64,000 bases of DNA from Iris pallida (taxonomy: Eukaryota; Streptophyta; Magnoliopsida; Asparagales; Iridaceae), in the NCBI GenBank assembly GCA_029216955.1, contig JANAVB010003400.1, positions 20,668,597 through 20,732,596 of the forward strand, in the 5' to 3' direction. A program made the position numbers and the translations under genes. Shown one piece after another: positions 21,899 through 33,958 of this stretch. The notes beneath the pieces were generated by a model that worked only from the letters and a program-made list of their open reading frames with translations, had not been told where the DNA came from and did no database searches. Position 1 is the first letter of the stretch. Every line of letters starts with the position of its first letter.

Positions 21899-24879
21899 TA
21901 TATGGACATGGAATAATAGGGCGATAATTAATTAGATTATCGTTCAGCTTGACCGTGCTCTCGGTAATGGGAGATGGTTGGAAGTGTTCTAGTCTTGTAG
22001 GGCAGAATGCTTAACACCTAAAGCTAATGATCACTCCCCTATGTTATAAGACTGACAGAAGTGTCGGTTATCAAAGGGAGGCCTTTCAGATTCAATAATG
22101 CATGGATTCATATGGAAGGCTATGAGGAGGTAGTTCAGCATGGTTGGGAGTCTGGGTTGACTAGAATTGCTCAGTTCAAGATTGTTCAAAAGTTGAAAGC
22201 TATTAAAGGCCTCCTCAAGACCTGGAATAAAGGCAGACCTCCTACTCCATTCCAAGAACTGGATGACATTCAATTAAGGGTTCGGCTAGACCCACTTAAC
22301 CCTATCCTCACGGAAGAGAAGGTAGCCCTCCAAGATCATCTGTGCAAGGATACTTTCTTAGACGAAGTCCAGATCAGACAAAGTGCTAAATGTAGCTGGC
22401 TTAGAGATGGTGATAGGCATTCTAAATTTTCCACGCTACTGTCGAGGCTAGACAGCGTTGGAATACCATACACAGATTTCTTGATCCTGATAGAATTCTC
22501 ATTACTGAGGATATTGGTATCCGGAATGAGGCAGTACAGTATTTTTGGGATCTCTACAACCAGAGTTCCTACCCGAACGCCAATTTCCAGAAGATGGTCT
22601 CTCGGCGAGGGAATGCTGTCTTACGGGCAATGGTGTCAACGGAGGAGATACATTCTTTAGTTATTAATGCAGACCCTATCAAATCGCCAAGACCGGATGA
22701 CTTTGTGGCAGCCTTCTTCAAGAAACATTAGGAGATGATTAAGATATACGTCCTGGATATGGAAAAATAGTTTTGTATCTCCGGTAAACTGCTTAAGGAG
22801 CTTACCCACACGTTTGTGGTCTTAATTGCTAAAGTGGAGGGTGAGACTTTGGTAGGAGACTTTCGGTCGATAGCATGCTGTAATTTCTTATACAAGATTA
22901 TAACTCACCTGACGTGTGACCGATGAGGGATGTTATGAAAGAGCTTATCTTCCCTAATCAGACGGCCTTCATCAAAGGATGATCCATCTCGAAGAATTAT
23001 CTGCTGGCTCATGAGCTTGTTAGGGATTTCAATAAGCAGGAAGGTAACAAAGCGTGTCTAAAGTAAGATCTCAGAAAAGGCTATGATATGGTAAACCAAG
23101 ATTTCCTTTGCCACATCATGATCTGTATGGAATTTGCCAAATGGTGGGTAGACAGGGTTAGAGAGTGTGTTTGCTCTGCATCTTTTTCGGTTATGGTTAG
23201 GGGCCAGCTGGAAGGCTTTTTGGGAAGCAGTAGAGGACTGAGACAAGGGGATCCCTTCTCTCCCTACCTCTTTGTGATGGTCATAGAATTCCTTACTTGT
23301 CTCTTTGATGATGTGATGCTGGATGAACTGATTATCCATATATTTCGGAAGGTGAACCACGTGATTTTTTATCTTATTTATACTAATGACCTGCTGGTAT
23401 TTGTAGAGCCATATGATAGATCCCTTGACACTCTTAAGTGTATATTCGATACCATGGAAAAATGGTCAGGTTTGTAGCTAAACAAGAACAAGAGTCAAAT
23501 GTTCCTGAATTTTACTTATGAGAATAAGAAGGTATGGCTGGAGATACTTGGATCTCCCCCTTTCATGTGAGATACTTGGGTCTTCCCCTTTCAATCAACT
23601 ATGCTGCTAATACGGACTGTGAAGGTCTCTCAACTACACACAATTGAGATTAAAGGGATAGCAGGTACAGATGCTCTCCTTTGGAGGGAGAACTGAACTT
23701 ATTAAAGCCATAATTGAAGCAATTTCCCTTTTTTTGGCTACAGGCCATTATACTACCCAAGGGTATAATGAAGAAAATTAAAATCACGTGTACGAACTTC
23801 TTGTGAAAAGGAGGCATACATGCGATTAGTTGGGAGGAGTTATGTCATCCTAAGAAGGAAGGTGGAGTTGGACTGCGGTCCTTGGGCCTTCTCCGAAAAG
23901 CTGCTTATCTCAAACTATTCTGGAGATTCATCAATAGAAAGTCTTTTTGGGCTGAATGGATCAATAGAAGGTACTTTTCGAAAGGGGTCTGGTCAGCTAG
24001 CAGCAACAACAACTTCCCGGTCACCGATAAAGCCTTGTTGCATACGATAAGCAAAGATAAGGGTAAGCTAACTAGAGTCGTAGGCTCAGGGGACCAAACC
24101 AGCATTTGGCATGACCCCTGGATTTGGCACACTAGCCTGATTGAGAGGAAGGGATGGCATGTTTATGAACTGATGGGCTCTACGAAAATTGTTAGCAGTC
24201 TTACCCATGAAGGAGAGTGGAATATCCAAGGCCATACGATTGAGGCGGCTCATGCGGAGGATATCCGGGCAGTGGAGATTGATAGACAGATATAGAGAAA
24301 GCTACTTTCAAGTTCAGTACAGTCATAAATTAGATACGGACCGATCATGAGGAGGTTGATTGGGCAGAGATAGTTTGGACCAAAGAGGCTGCAGTCAAGA
24401 TGTCGTTGTGCTTATACAAATTAATCAGGAATATGCTTATTACTCGAGACAGGTTGAGCAATTTTGGCATCCCCTGTGTGGACATGAAGTGTCGTTTATG
24501 CGGTAAACATAATGAGACCATGGACCATCTGTTCTTCGCTTGTGACGTCACTTAGGAGATCTAGTGTGTAGAGACGAAAAGTGGGAAAAAAATCCATGGT
24601 CACTATGTAGAGCTTGTTGCGGCCTTAAATGATATTAAAGCTCATAAGGGGAATGGAGCGAGAGGTTATCGTCGTCTAAGAATTATATTTGGGGTGGTGA
24701 TATGACACGTCTAGAGAGAATGAAACTGGCGTATCTTTGAGGGTCGATCCCTTAGTATTTTGTTGTACAAAGAAATATAGATGCAGACATAGATATCTTA
24801 GACCCCAGATGACTCATTTTGTAATCTGGAATAGATCTAAGTTGTAATTATCGTTGATCAATATAAATTTTACCTTTTT

Positions 24880-24883
<4 letters not shown>
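21899..24883 (+). pseudogene. L1-type LINE, 5'-truncated and decayed
   Basis: Plus-strand fragments in several frames follow the plant L1 ORF2 order. 21925-22300: end of the endonuclease with an N-D-H-S-P-M motif. 22390-22430: W-L-R-D-G-D-R block. 22840-23560: reverse transcriptase, including L-R-Q-G-D-P-F-S-P-Y-L-F near 23240; the catalytic box reads Y-T-N-D instead of Y-A-D-D near 23385. 24400-24550: zf-RVT-like region (R-C-L-I-like cysteines, C-R-L-C-G, H-L-F-F-A-C). Stops and frameshifts break it throughout. Missing 5' sequence is typical of target-primed reverse transcription. It abuts family B at 21898 and ends at a TA tract. Confidence 0.85.

Positions 24884-24952
<69 letters not shown>
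24882..24952. repeat. (AT)n microsatellite at LINE 3' end / CACTA end
   Basis: About 35 AT units lie between the LINE 3' end (…CCTTTTTC) and the CACTA terminus. It could be an expanded LINE tail. It has overwritten the first bases of the CACTA inverted repeat. Confidence 0.9.
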
Positions 24953-24954
<2 letters not shown>

Positions 24955-25215
24955 AGAAAAATAGTTTTTGTTGACGGTTTCCCTTCCGTCAGCTAGGTTA
25001 GTATCAGCAAAAGTCCCTACTTTAGTTGACGGTTGCTGAACGACTTTATTTGACAGGTTTTAGCCGTCAGCTAAATCCAGTTTTAGACCCAGTTTACCGT
25101 CAATATTGGTGTATACTTTTTCTGACGCTGGCCTAGCTGATGGTTAATGACTGTCAACATGGATTCTTTTTTTGTTGACATTTCTTAGCCGTCAGGAGAT
25201 CCTGTTTATCAATTC
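24951..25215. repeat. CACTA terminus with subterminal repeats
   Basis: Variants of CCGTCAGCTA/GTTGACGGT occur about eight times in both orientations. Such subterminal repeats bind transposase in En/Spm-type elements. Confidence 0.75.
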
Positions 25216-26851
25216 CATTTACGTTGCCGACGTTACGAGATCCGCGCATAATATCAAAACCAGAAATGCATAATATAAAATCTAGAATCTCTCACAAACA
25301 TCAAATAATTTACAAGCACATTTTATATTAACAAAATAAACATGTTCTTACATTCAACCACCAGTTCTTTTGTTCAGTTAACCAACAAGAAGATAAACTT
25401 TGTTCACAAATCACACTTGTATATGATACACCAACCCCATTTTATATTAACTAATTCCACAATAGAAGAAAATACCCTTAACGGAAGCCCGCAGCTTCAT
25501 AAACCATATCGCAACTGAAGCCCGCAGCTTCACAAACCATCATTCATCGAGAATACCTTGTAGCCAATTAAAAAAACATTGTTAGTATTGGTATCAATAA
25601 AGAAATATTTGAACAAATACTGATACAATATTATTTTTAGTATTGGACTGGTATAAATACACAAAGAAATATTTGATACAATATCAGCAACAAGGACTGA
25701 TACAAAAAGTGGGTGATGCAATAATGTATATGATAGAAATATATAAACAGGGACTGCTACTATGGTTTAAACCAAACCCGAGCCCCTCCTATTTGTGATA
25801 CTAAAACAAAATCAAGTATCAAGGCTCTCAAACTGATACAGTGTTTGAGCACAAATAAAACTAAAGACTGAACTATGAATGACTGACTGTAATTTAGGAC
25901 TGAAACCATTAGCAAACAGGAACTTAAATGTCCACTGACTGAAACATCCCCTTCTCATTTACCCAGTAAACTGAACTGTTACTAAGAATGAGAAGTAGGA
26001 AATGAACTATATATAATTTGGGGACTGAACAGTGACTGCTACAAGAAATTAGTAGAGACCCTACCCCCCCACCCTCTTTACTGTAACTTGATTTACATGA
26101 AGGTAAAGGGCTGAACTAAAGAAATGGGACTATACAAATCAACAAGGACTGATGCAGTTCAGTATGCTGACTGAAGCTAAACCCATGATGACTGATACCA
26201 TTGGTAATTCCCCTTGACACATTAGTTAACAGTGAACAGTATCAAAGTCCATTTGAATTACAAGTCAGAACTGTGATACTCACTACTGCCACCCAATTGT
26301 AAGTTTGATTTGCAGAGATACTCTGATACTCACTGTGTCCACTAGAACTCTGATACTCACTACTACTTACTACTAGTAGAGAATGATGATATGCAGAGAT
26401 ACTCTGATAATCACTGTGTCCACTAGTTTCAAGCATGTGAACACTCTGATACTCTGATAAAATCTAAAAATTACCCCTCATGCACACTGTTGCATGCAGG
26501 TACACAAGCATGTGAGCACACTCACACATTACACTCAATACATATATACATGTATAGAAAACATCCTCACTCATGAGCACACTACTCACACACACTTGCA
26601 CAGGAAATACTCTCCATTACATAGTCACACAACATGTATCCTGAACACAAGTATCCTGAACATGAGTATCAGAGCTAATACTAGTAATACTTAATAGTAG
26701 CTTAGTATCATGAGTATCAATATCAATAATGCATAGTAGTGACTTAGTATCATGAATATCATGAACATGAGTATCCTAAACAGTATCCTTATATCAATAA
26801 TACATAAATATGCAGCACATAATGCATAAATATTCAATAATGCATATTTAC
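25216..26851. other. Non-coding part of CACTA element with short tandem repeats
   Basis: No ORF with a recognisable domain is present. Two copies of GAAGCCCGCAGCTTCA lie at 25484 and 25517. About 95-bp repeats with GATACTCTGATACTCACTG occur at 26270-26470. ATGAGTATC-type repeats occur at 26640-26800. Confidence 0.5.
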
Positions 26852-27044
26852 CCATGGTCGTAATACGACCGTTGTGTACGGATTTCTCCATTGCATAACA
26901 AAGAGTATCACGATTCATCAGAATAGACAACTCGTAAGAAATTTTTTTCTTCACTTCATCCTATAAAAATATAGATAGGTATAGACAGTAGAGTGTGTAT
27001 ATGTATAGGAAGATAGCTTAGACAGTTAAAAAGTCATATAGCTG

Positions 27045-27190
27045 GATAGGCCACTAGTGTCCAGTGGCCTAAGTATCTAAGTGTATGTGCCACCAGTGTC
27101 CAGTGGCCTAAGTGTCTAAGTGGATTAGCCACCAGTGGCCTAAGTGTCTAAGTGTCCAGTGGCCTAAGTGTCTAAGTGTCTAAATGAGAC
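27045..27190. repeat. Minisatellite GTGTCCAGTGGCCTAA
   Basis: Five imperfect units built from CCACYAGTGTCCAGTGGCCTAAGTGTCTAAG-like sequence; partial units overlap. Confidence 0.75.
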
Positions 27191-27904
27191 TAGATATGCA
27201 GCAATAGTGGTAGGTAGGAAAGAAGACTGTTGTGTCAGACTAGATATGCAACAACAGTGGATTAGCAAGGCAAGCTAGGGGAAATAAGACTAAAGTTGAG
27301 ACTTTCTTATAATCTTATCCACCATTGCTTAAGTAGATGGATCATAAACCATCGAAATAGAATCATCCACATCATGTTTACTGGCATCGGCATCCCCAGT
27401 AGACTTTCTTTGCTTTTTTCGAGCTAGCTTCTGAAAAAGGCAGCGGTCAACTTTCTCTTCAGTATACGTTGCATCCTTTTTCTACTTTTATCATAAAAAT
27501 GAACATAGGTGAGTGTACACATTTGTATTGCATCCATCACTTGTTTGAAAGCACTGTATCAGAGTTCAGATTACTTACTATTTCTTCTCTTAAACCCGTA
27601 TAGCCTTTTCGGCCTAGCCTATGGTTGTATACATGTCTACCTCTCCTATTTTGTTGCTCTATGTGAAGGTTCTAAAATCATAAGTAACATATGATAAGTA
27701 AAAACTTATGAAGTAGACAAGTTAACCAAATTCTTAAGACCAATACCTGAAAGTCCTTTGAAAGTCTACATGTCATAAACTTGATCCATTGCATTTGATG
27801 GATGAAATAATACATTGGCAGGGCAGTGCGTAAGAGTATCTCTAGATATACTTTGCCTAGGATATATATTTGCATATGTTAAGGGAAATGCATCAGTTCT
27901 ATAG

Positions 27905-28120
27905 GGGAAATGCGTCAGTCCCTATGAGATGTTGCCATAGGCAGGGGCTCTAGGAAAATATCAGAGGACTGGATATATCATTAGAGTATCAGAACAATTA
28001 GGGTATCAGAACAATTAGAGTATCAGAACAAATACAGGGGTAATGGATCAGTCCCTATGAGATGTTGCAAGTATCAGAACAAGTCCCTATGAGATATTGC
28101 AAGTATCAGAACAATTAGGG
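27905..28120. repeat. Tandem repeats of GTCCCTATGAGAT and GTATCAGAACAA
   Basis: CAGTCCCTATGAGATGTTGC occurs near 27915 and 28050, with a variant near 28085. GTATCAGAACAA occurs about six times between them. Confidence 0.75.
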
Positions 28121-28131
28121 ACATATATGTT

Positions 28132-28919
<788 letters not shown>

Positions 28920-29559
28920 AATAGAGTATCATGGATTATGTGGAGTATCAATTTGTACTTGAGTATATATATGTTCCATAGGGGAACTGTCACTGGTAAT
29001 GTATAATTATAGGTGTGTGTGTCTCATATGCATACAAGGCATAGTAGAGACACACTACAAAAAAAATGTCTGACAAAAATATATACCTCTTTCGATTTTC
29101 TCTTTATGTCATTAACAGAATTGCTAATTTTAGGCATTAGGAATGTCTGCACACAAGTAAAAATATATTGCATAAGTAAAGAGAGGAAGTTAGAAAACAA
29201 ATGAACACTAATATAAATATATTGCATAAGTAAAGAGAAGAAGTTAGAAAACAAATGAACACTAATCTAAACATATTGCAAAGGAAGAAGTTAGAAAACA
29301 AATAAACACTAATCTGAACAGTAGTTTCATTAATAAAACAAATGAACAGAAAAGAAGAAGTTACTAATCAACCCAACAGTAGCTTCATTAGAAAACAAAA
29401 ATTTGTTACAGAATCACAGATACAAATTTACTAATCAACCAATCTCAATCACAAACCACTCTTTTATAAAACATATTATCGTCATCCCTAACATCTAACA
29501 ATCCATCATTCAATGATGCATTAGTAAAGGAATGATGTTCCATCAAATTATCCATGTCG

Positions 29560-29956
29560 TCAAAATCTTATTTATGTAGATAATCTTTTGGACTAGTGGA
29601 CAAAACAACAGACCATTGAGGATCTAGTTGGTCTTTTACATAAAATACTTGCTTGGCCTACGAAGCTAGAATAAAACAATCTGATTTGTACCCAACTCGA
29701 TTAAGGTTCACCAATGTGAAACCAAATTCATCAACCTTAACACCCTTACTCTCGACCCAATCGCACTTAAATACTGGAATGTTAAAGGTATGATAATCGA
29801 GCTCCCATATTTTTTTGATAACTTCATAGAAACACATGTCCCCTACTATAGGATTCTTATCTTTCAAACTTGCAATCTGCATTGTTGTAGCTAAAAGACT
29901 AACTCCATTATTTTGGCTAACTCAAGCATTATCACGATCCTTCGGGTGGTAGCGGC
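29560..29956 (-). pseudogene. CACTA transposase fragment (DUF4216-like region)
   Basis: Minus-strand translation from the family C junction gives R-Y-H-P-K-D-R-D-N-A, then after a TGA continues to K-D-K-N-P-I-V-G-D-M, F-K-C-D-W-V and K-V-D-E-F-G-F-T-L-V-N-L. The last is characteristic of the DUF4216 region downstream of the TNP2-like domain in plant CACTA transposases. A second in-frame stop (TAG, near 29656) follows F-I-L-A-S, and coding resumes with A-K-Q-V-F-Y-V to about 29560. Two stops and the missing N-terminal part make it non-functional. Confidence 0.8.
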
Positions 29957-32785
29957 TGTCATGACCTGCACCCTGATATTAGGCACGAGTACGCGGGCTA
30001 CGCCCAGCCTACATTGCAATATTGGTGGTAAAACGCTGTCAAGTACCCAGCAAAATCTTAACATCTAAATGATCTATAACAACAATATGTACTCAAATCA
30101 CCTACCATTAAGAAGATATGATAAAAGATAACAGTATCACAGAATCATCTAGAGTCTACAAATGATCATAAATAACAAGAATATGTCGGAGGCAAAACCG
30201 TCAATGAAACATGATTCTAAAAATAAAGAAATAACGGCCTAGAGCTCCCAGAAAACAACTCACGGCAAATGGAACATCGAGATCTGTCTCAGCTAGCATC
30301 AATATGTGGTCCAAGTATGTGGGGCATAACAATTCCTAAAATTTGTTAACGTATCCAGTCAGGATTGGAACGAACACATCTCCAATAACAGTTCTAATTA
30401 AATGATAAAGAATATGTAGTAGTAAATAGGGAGAATATATAAGAAACTACTATCTATGTGAGTTAGCACTAGTTTCAACATGTGATCGGCTTAGGAACTT
30501 GATACAAGAGTTTATGGCCTAGTTAATATACATGCAGTGTATGATTAACACTATTCAAGGTTCAAGACCTGATACAAGGAGGGTATTGATCACATATCTA
30601 TACTAATACTCCCTGAACCCGACCAGTATAGTAGATCCAACCATGACACATTACAACACGGGATTATCTAAGAAGGTATCTAGCTTTCGCAGGAATCGGT
30701 GTCCATACAATATACAAGAACAACAAGGAGGTTTGCACAAGATATCTCAAGGTAATCAAGGAATAATATCTCATGACGGGATCTAGACAATACCAATCCA
30801 TGTGAACAATGTGTCAAGAGAACAAGGATATCTACACTCAATACAAGAAATATAGAGGATATCATAAAACAAAAAAATTATCAGAGAATGTACTTGCCTC
30901 AATTTAGCTGGAAGTCGACGTGCACGATACGAAAGTGTTGACACGAAATAGTACCAATGCTATGCTCCACAACGTGGTCCCAGATAATGACACGGCCAAG
31001 TTCCATTGAGTTCAGAAAAGTCCAAAAGCCTAGTTTGATATATAAAAGTCCAGAATCAGGATTTGGCATGATAATAGAGATGAGAAATAGGAAACGACTA
31101 TAATAGTCGTGACTTACGATTTAGGGGAAAAAGAATAACAATACATACATATCTATCTAAAAATCATTTATAATATTTAGAAACTATAATTTCTTTTTAT
31201 TCATAAAATATTATTAGGTAGTACTAGAAACCCAAAAATCATTTAGAGTTTTACAAAGTCCAATTATATGTATATAGGCTAATAATATGAATTGCAAGTA
31301 GTAGGCTATTTAAATTATCAAGTTGCACATCGTTATTCGTACATCGAAACCTACGACGCACAAATCGAGGCAAGACGATCAGTCATAAGGTTAACAATCT
31401 TATCATAGCGATCCACATGGTCATCTTGTTAATTTTAGCGATGTGAGATCACTAAAATCGACTGATCTCAGTTTCGTTAAAAGAATTCTGAAATACGAAC
31501 ATAAATAAGAATTTATTATAACTAATGGTGATACATAAATAAAATCTACAGACGTTGTCGGAGGATGAAACAAATATCACCAACGTGTCTAAAATGGTCA
31601 AATTAGCTAGGATAGCCTAGCTATAAGTCTAATTTGGAGACAGGGACAAAAAGGTAATTTTGGATCAAAATGATGTCTGTCGTTGGATCCAATTTGTACC
31701 GAAAAATGTGTCAGGATAAAATCTACTAAACCTAACAAATTATATGTCCACGAATCCAGAATGATGATACAAACCCAACTGTATATCCGGTATTGGATTT
31801 CGATGAGCCGATCTCAAAATGGTCCGTTGACTCGGACTGTGGGGCCCGCCCTACATCGAAATACATGACAGGGCCCACGTCCTCCAAATCTAGCAAACTT
31901 TATATGAATTTGTGCCAAAACAACACCATGAGTCTACTGGTAGTGTCAGAATTTGAATCCGGAGTCACGGATCCAAAATTAGAATTTTACAAGTTAAAAA
32001 TTACGAATTCGGACGACCAACTTTGGCGTCAAATTCAACCAATCAAATGAGCTCACAATGAAACAAAACTTGAGGGACAAGAAGATGGTTATAATAGCTG
32101 TGCACAGGAATTTTTGGTGCATCAAACAGAGCTGCAATGACGGAGATACAAGTCGACGAATTTGGCTCCACAAAACTGTCTAAAATATACACAATTTAAA
32201 TGGACAACTTGGCGGCCAATTTTGATCTATCAAACGATCAAATTAACTGATGAAACTTTAGATAGAGATAGAGGTATATACCGAGATCGAAACGGAGCAA
32301 AGAGTTTATCGATTCAATAGTCAGATTATCCAAAAAATGCGTACGAAGTCGCTGTCCCGAAGAATGATTTCTGACTTTCAAAATCGTACATCACGACGGG
32401 ATCTCGTCCAAAATGCACGAATCGACTGTTGTGCACATCGGAAAGGATGATGGCCATGTCGAGATTGGTCGAAACGGTTCGCCGGGCCTGTACGGGCCTC
32501 GTGGGAGTCTCGGGCAGTAGTACGCAGCCTTCGTCGCGTTGTTGCAGTGCTCGTAGCTGCTGCTGCTCGCACATATTGTGCGCGCATGTGTGTATTGTCT
32601 TGGCTGCGAAGGAAAGCCACTGACTGACAGGGAGGCGGAACATCTTCGACGGCGATGGCAGTCCGGTGGTACAGTCGTCTGACCTAGTGCGCTTGCGAGG
32701 GAGCTCACGGCCATGGTGTGCCATCTGGGCAGCACGCGAGCACGGATGCACTGGTGTGTTTCGAAGCGACGATTGGGGAGGTCAC
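29957..32785 (-). repeat. Repeat family C (inverted relative of A and B)
   Basis: Begins at 29957 with TGTCATGACC, inside the CACTA transposase. Reverse complement features match A and B: terminal AGGTCATGACA, CGTAGGCTGGGCG-like block, TACATTCTCTGAT (30880-30892), GACACCGATTCC, then at 31390-31860 the CACATCGCTAAAATT, GGCTATCCTAGCTAATTTGA and GGACCATTTTGAGATCGGC blocks. The distal part (32330-32760) is GC-rich with short ORFs and no domain. It is the most complete copy and may continue beyond G2. TG...CA ends suggest an LTR. Confidence 0.6.
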
Positions 32786-33956
32786 TATAGAATCATAAAT
32801 AAGTTTCATAGAACAAATCAAAGAAGCTGAGAGCTTTACGCAAGACAAACTGAGTCAGATTCAAAATTTACGCAAGTCAAACTGAGTCAGATTCAAATTA
32901 TATGCAGAGAGCAAACAGAGTAAACTCTACGCGAACTACTTTACGCGAACTACTTTACGCGAGAGCCATCCTCAAGCCTTTATGTGGGAGACAGGCTCTC
33001 CACATCGCATTTAATGCGCGTGATACTGTTCTGACAGAATGATTTTCTGACAGTAAATTACACAGAAGCCGAGAAGATTTTTTTACACCAAACCCAACAC
33101 TTGTCATTTAGTGTGCAGATGGGTTACTTTATGCTCAAGAGATTGCTTCTTTTACGCATGAAAGCAATTTCGAGCTTTTACGCTCAAGGCTTTCGTGTGC
33201 GTAGAGTTTATTTGAGCTAATTATAGGCTCAAGGCTATTTTTCAGCCACTTTACGCAGGAAGTTTATTTTGGATTATTTTACGCCCAGTCTGCTACTTTA
33301 TGCAGCAAGTCTATTTTGGGTTATTTTATGCCCAATCTTTCTGGCTATGTGAGAACGTGGTCTGCATACGTGGCTTTTATGCCACACTTATCGAGAAACG
33401 TGTATACTGCTCTCCCTATATTGCTGAAGTTGTGGGACACGTGTCACCATGCGTAAAGACCAAAACTCTACATGGGACACGTGTCATCACGCGTAGAGGT
33501 TGATTTTCAATCGTAGGTGACAGTTATTTGTATAGAGACCTGATTATGTTGCTTTTTATGCACAAAGGGTCTAGTCTATAACTAGACTTATTTTTAACAC
33601 AAGACATAATCAAGAGAGAGATAGAGATGAGGAGATTCTGAGAAAACTCATACTTTCAGAGTAATATTTTTTAGAAGCATTTTTTCAACTTTTTCTCAAG
33701 AACATGGTGAAGCAGAGCAGAAAAGCATTCGATTGTGCCATCAGTGTCGTTGTGTCGATACCTTTCTGGTGACTTAGTTCTTCCGATTGTTCATCTTCTT
33801 CAAGCAGTTTTTTTCATCATCGTATTGTCCAAGGAACAAAGTGATCGCTCTCAGATCAGACTTCTATAGCAATACTTTCCAGAAACAACTTGTACTTTTG
33901 TAATTTTTCTCATTTTCTTTCAAAAGCCAATTTTAGGCATTTTGTTAAGTAAAACA
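32786..33956 (+). repeat. 5' LTR of G2
   Basis: The end TTTTGTTAAGTAAAACA at 33956 equals the G1 LTR end. Upstream blocks such as AGCAGAAAAGCATTCGA and TGTCCAAGGAACAAAGTGATC also match. The start is placed at TATAGAATCATAAAT (32786) by similarity to TGTAGAAGCATAAAG of G1 and is uncertain. The LTR is rich in TTTACGC/GCGTA motifs and contains GACACGTGTC twice (about 33437 and 33477). Confidence 0.7.
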
Positions 33957-33958
33957 AA

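Noticed and set aside
22061..22660. 199-codon ORF as an independent gene
   Set aside because: Its N-terminal part aligns with LINE endonuclease-to-RT sequence and its C-terminal part is a frameshifted reading of the same LINE.
32326..32751. 141-codon minus-strand ORF in GC-rich end of family C
   Set aside because: Several frames are open together, no domain is recognisable, and copies A and B do not cover this part for comparison.
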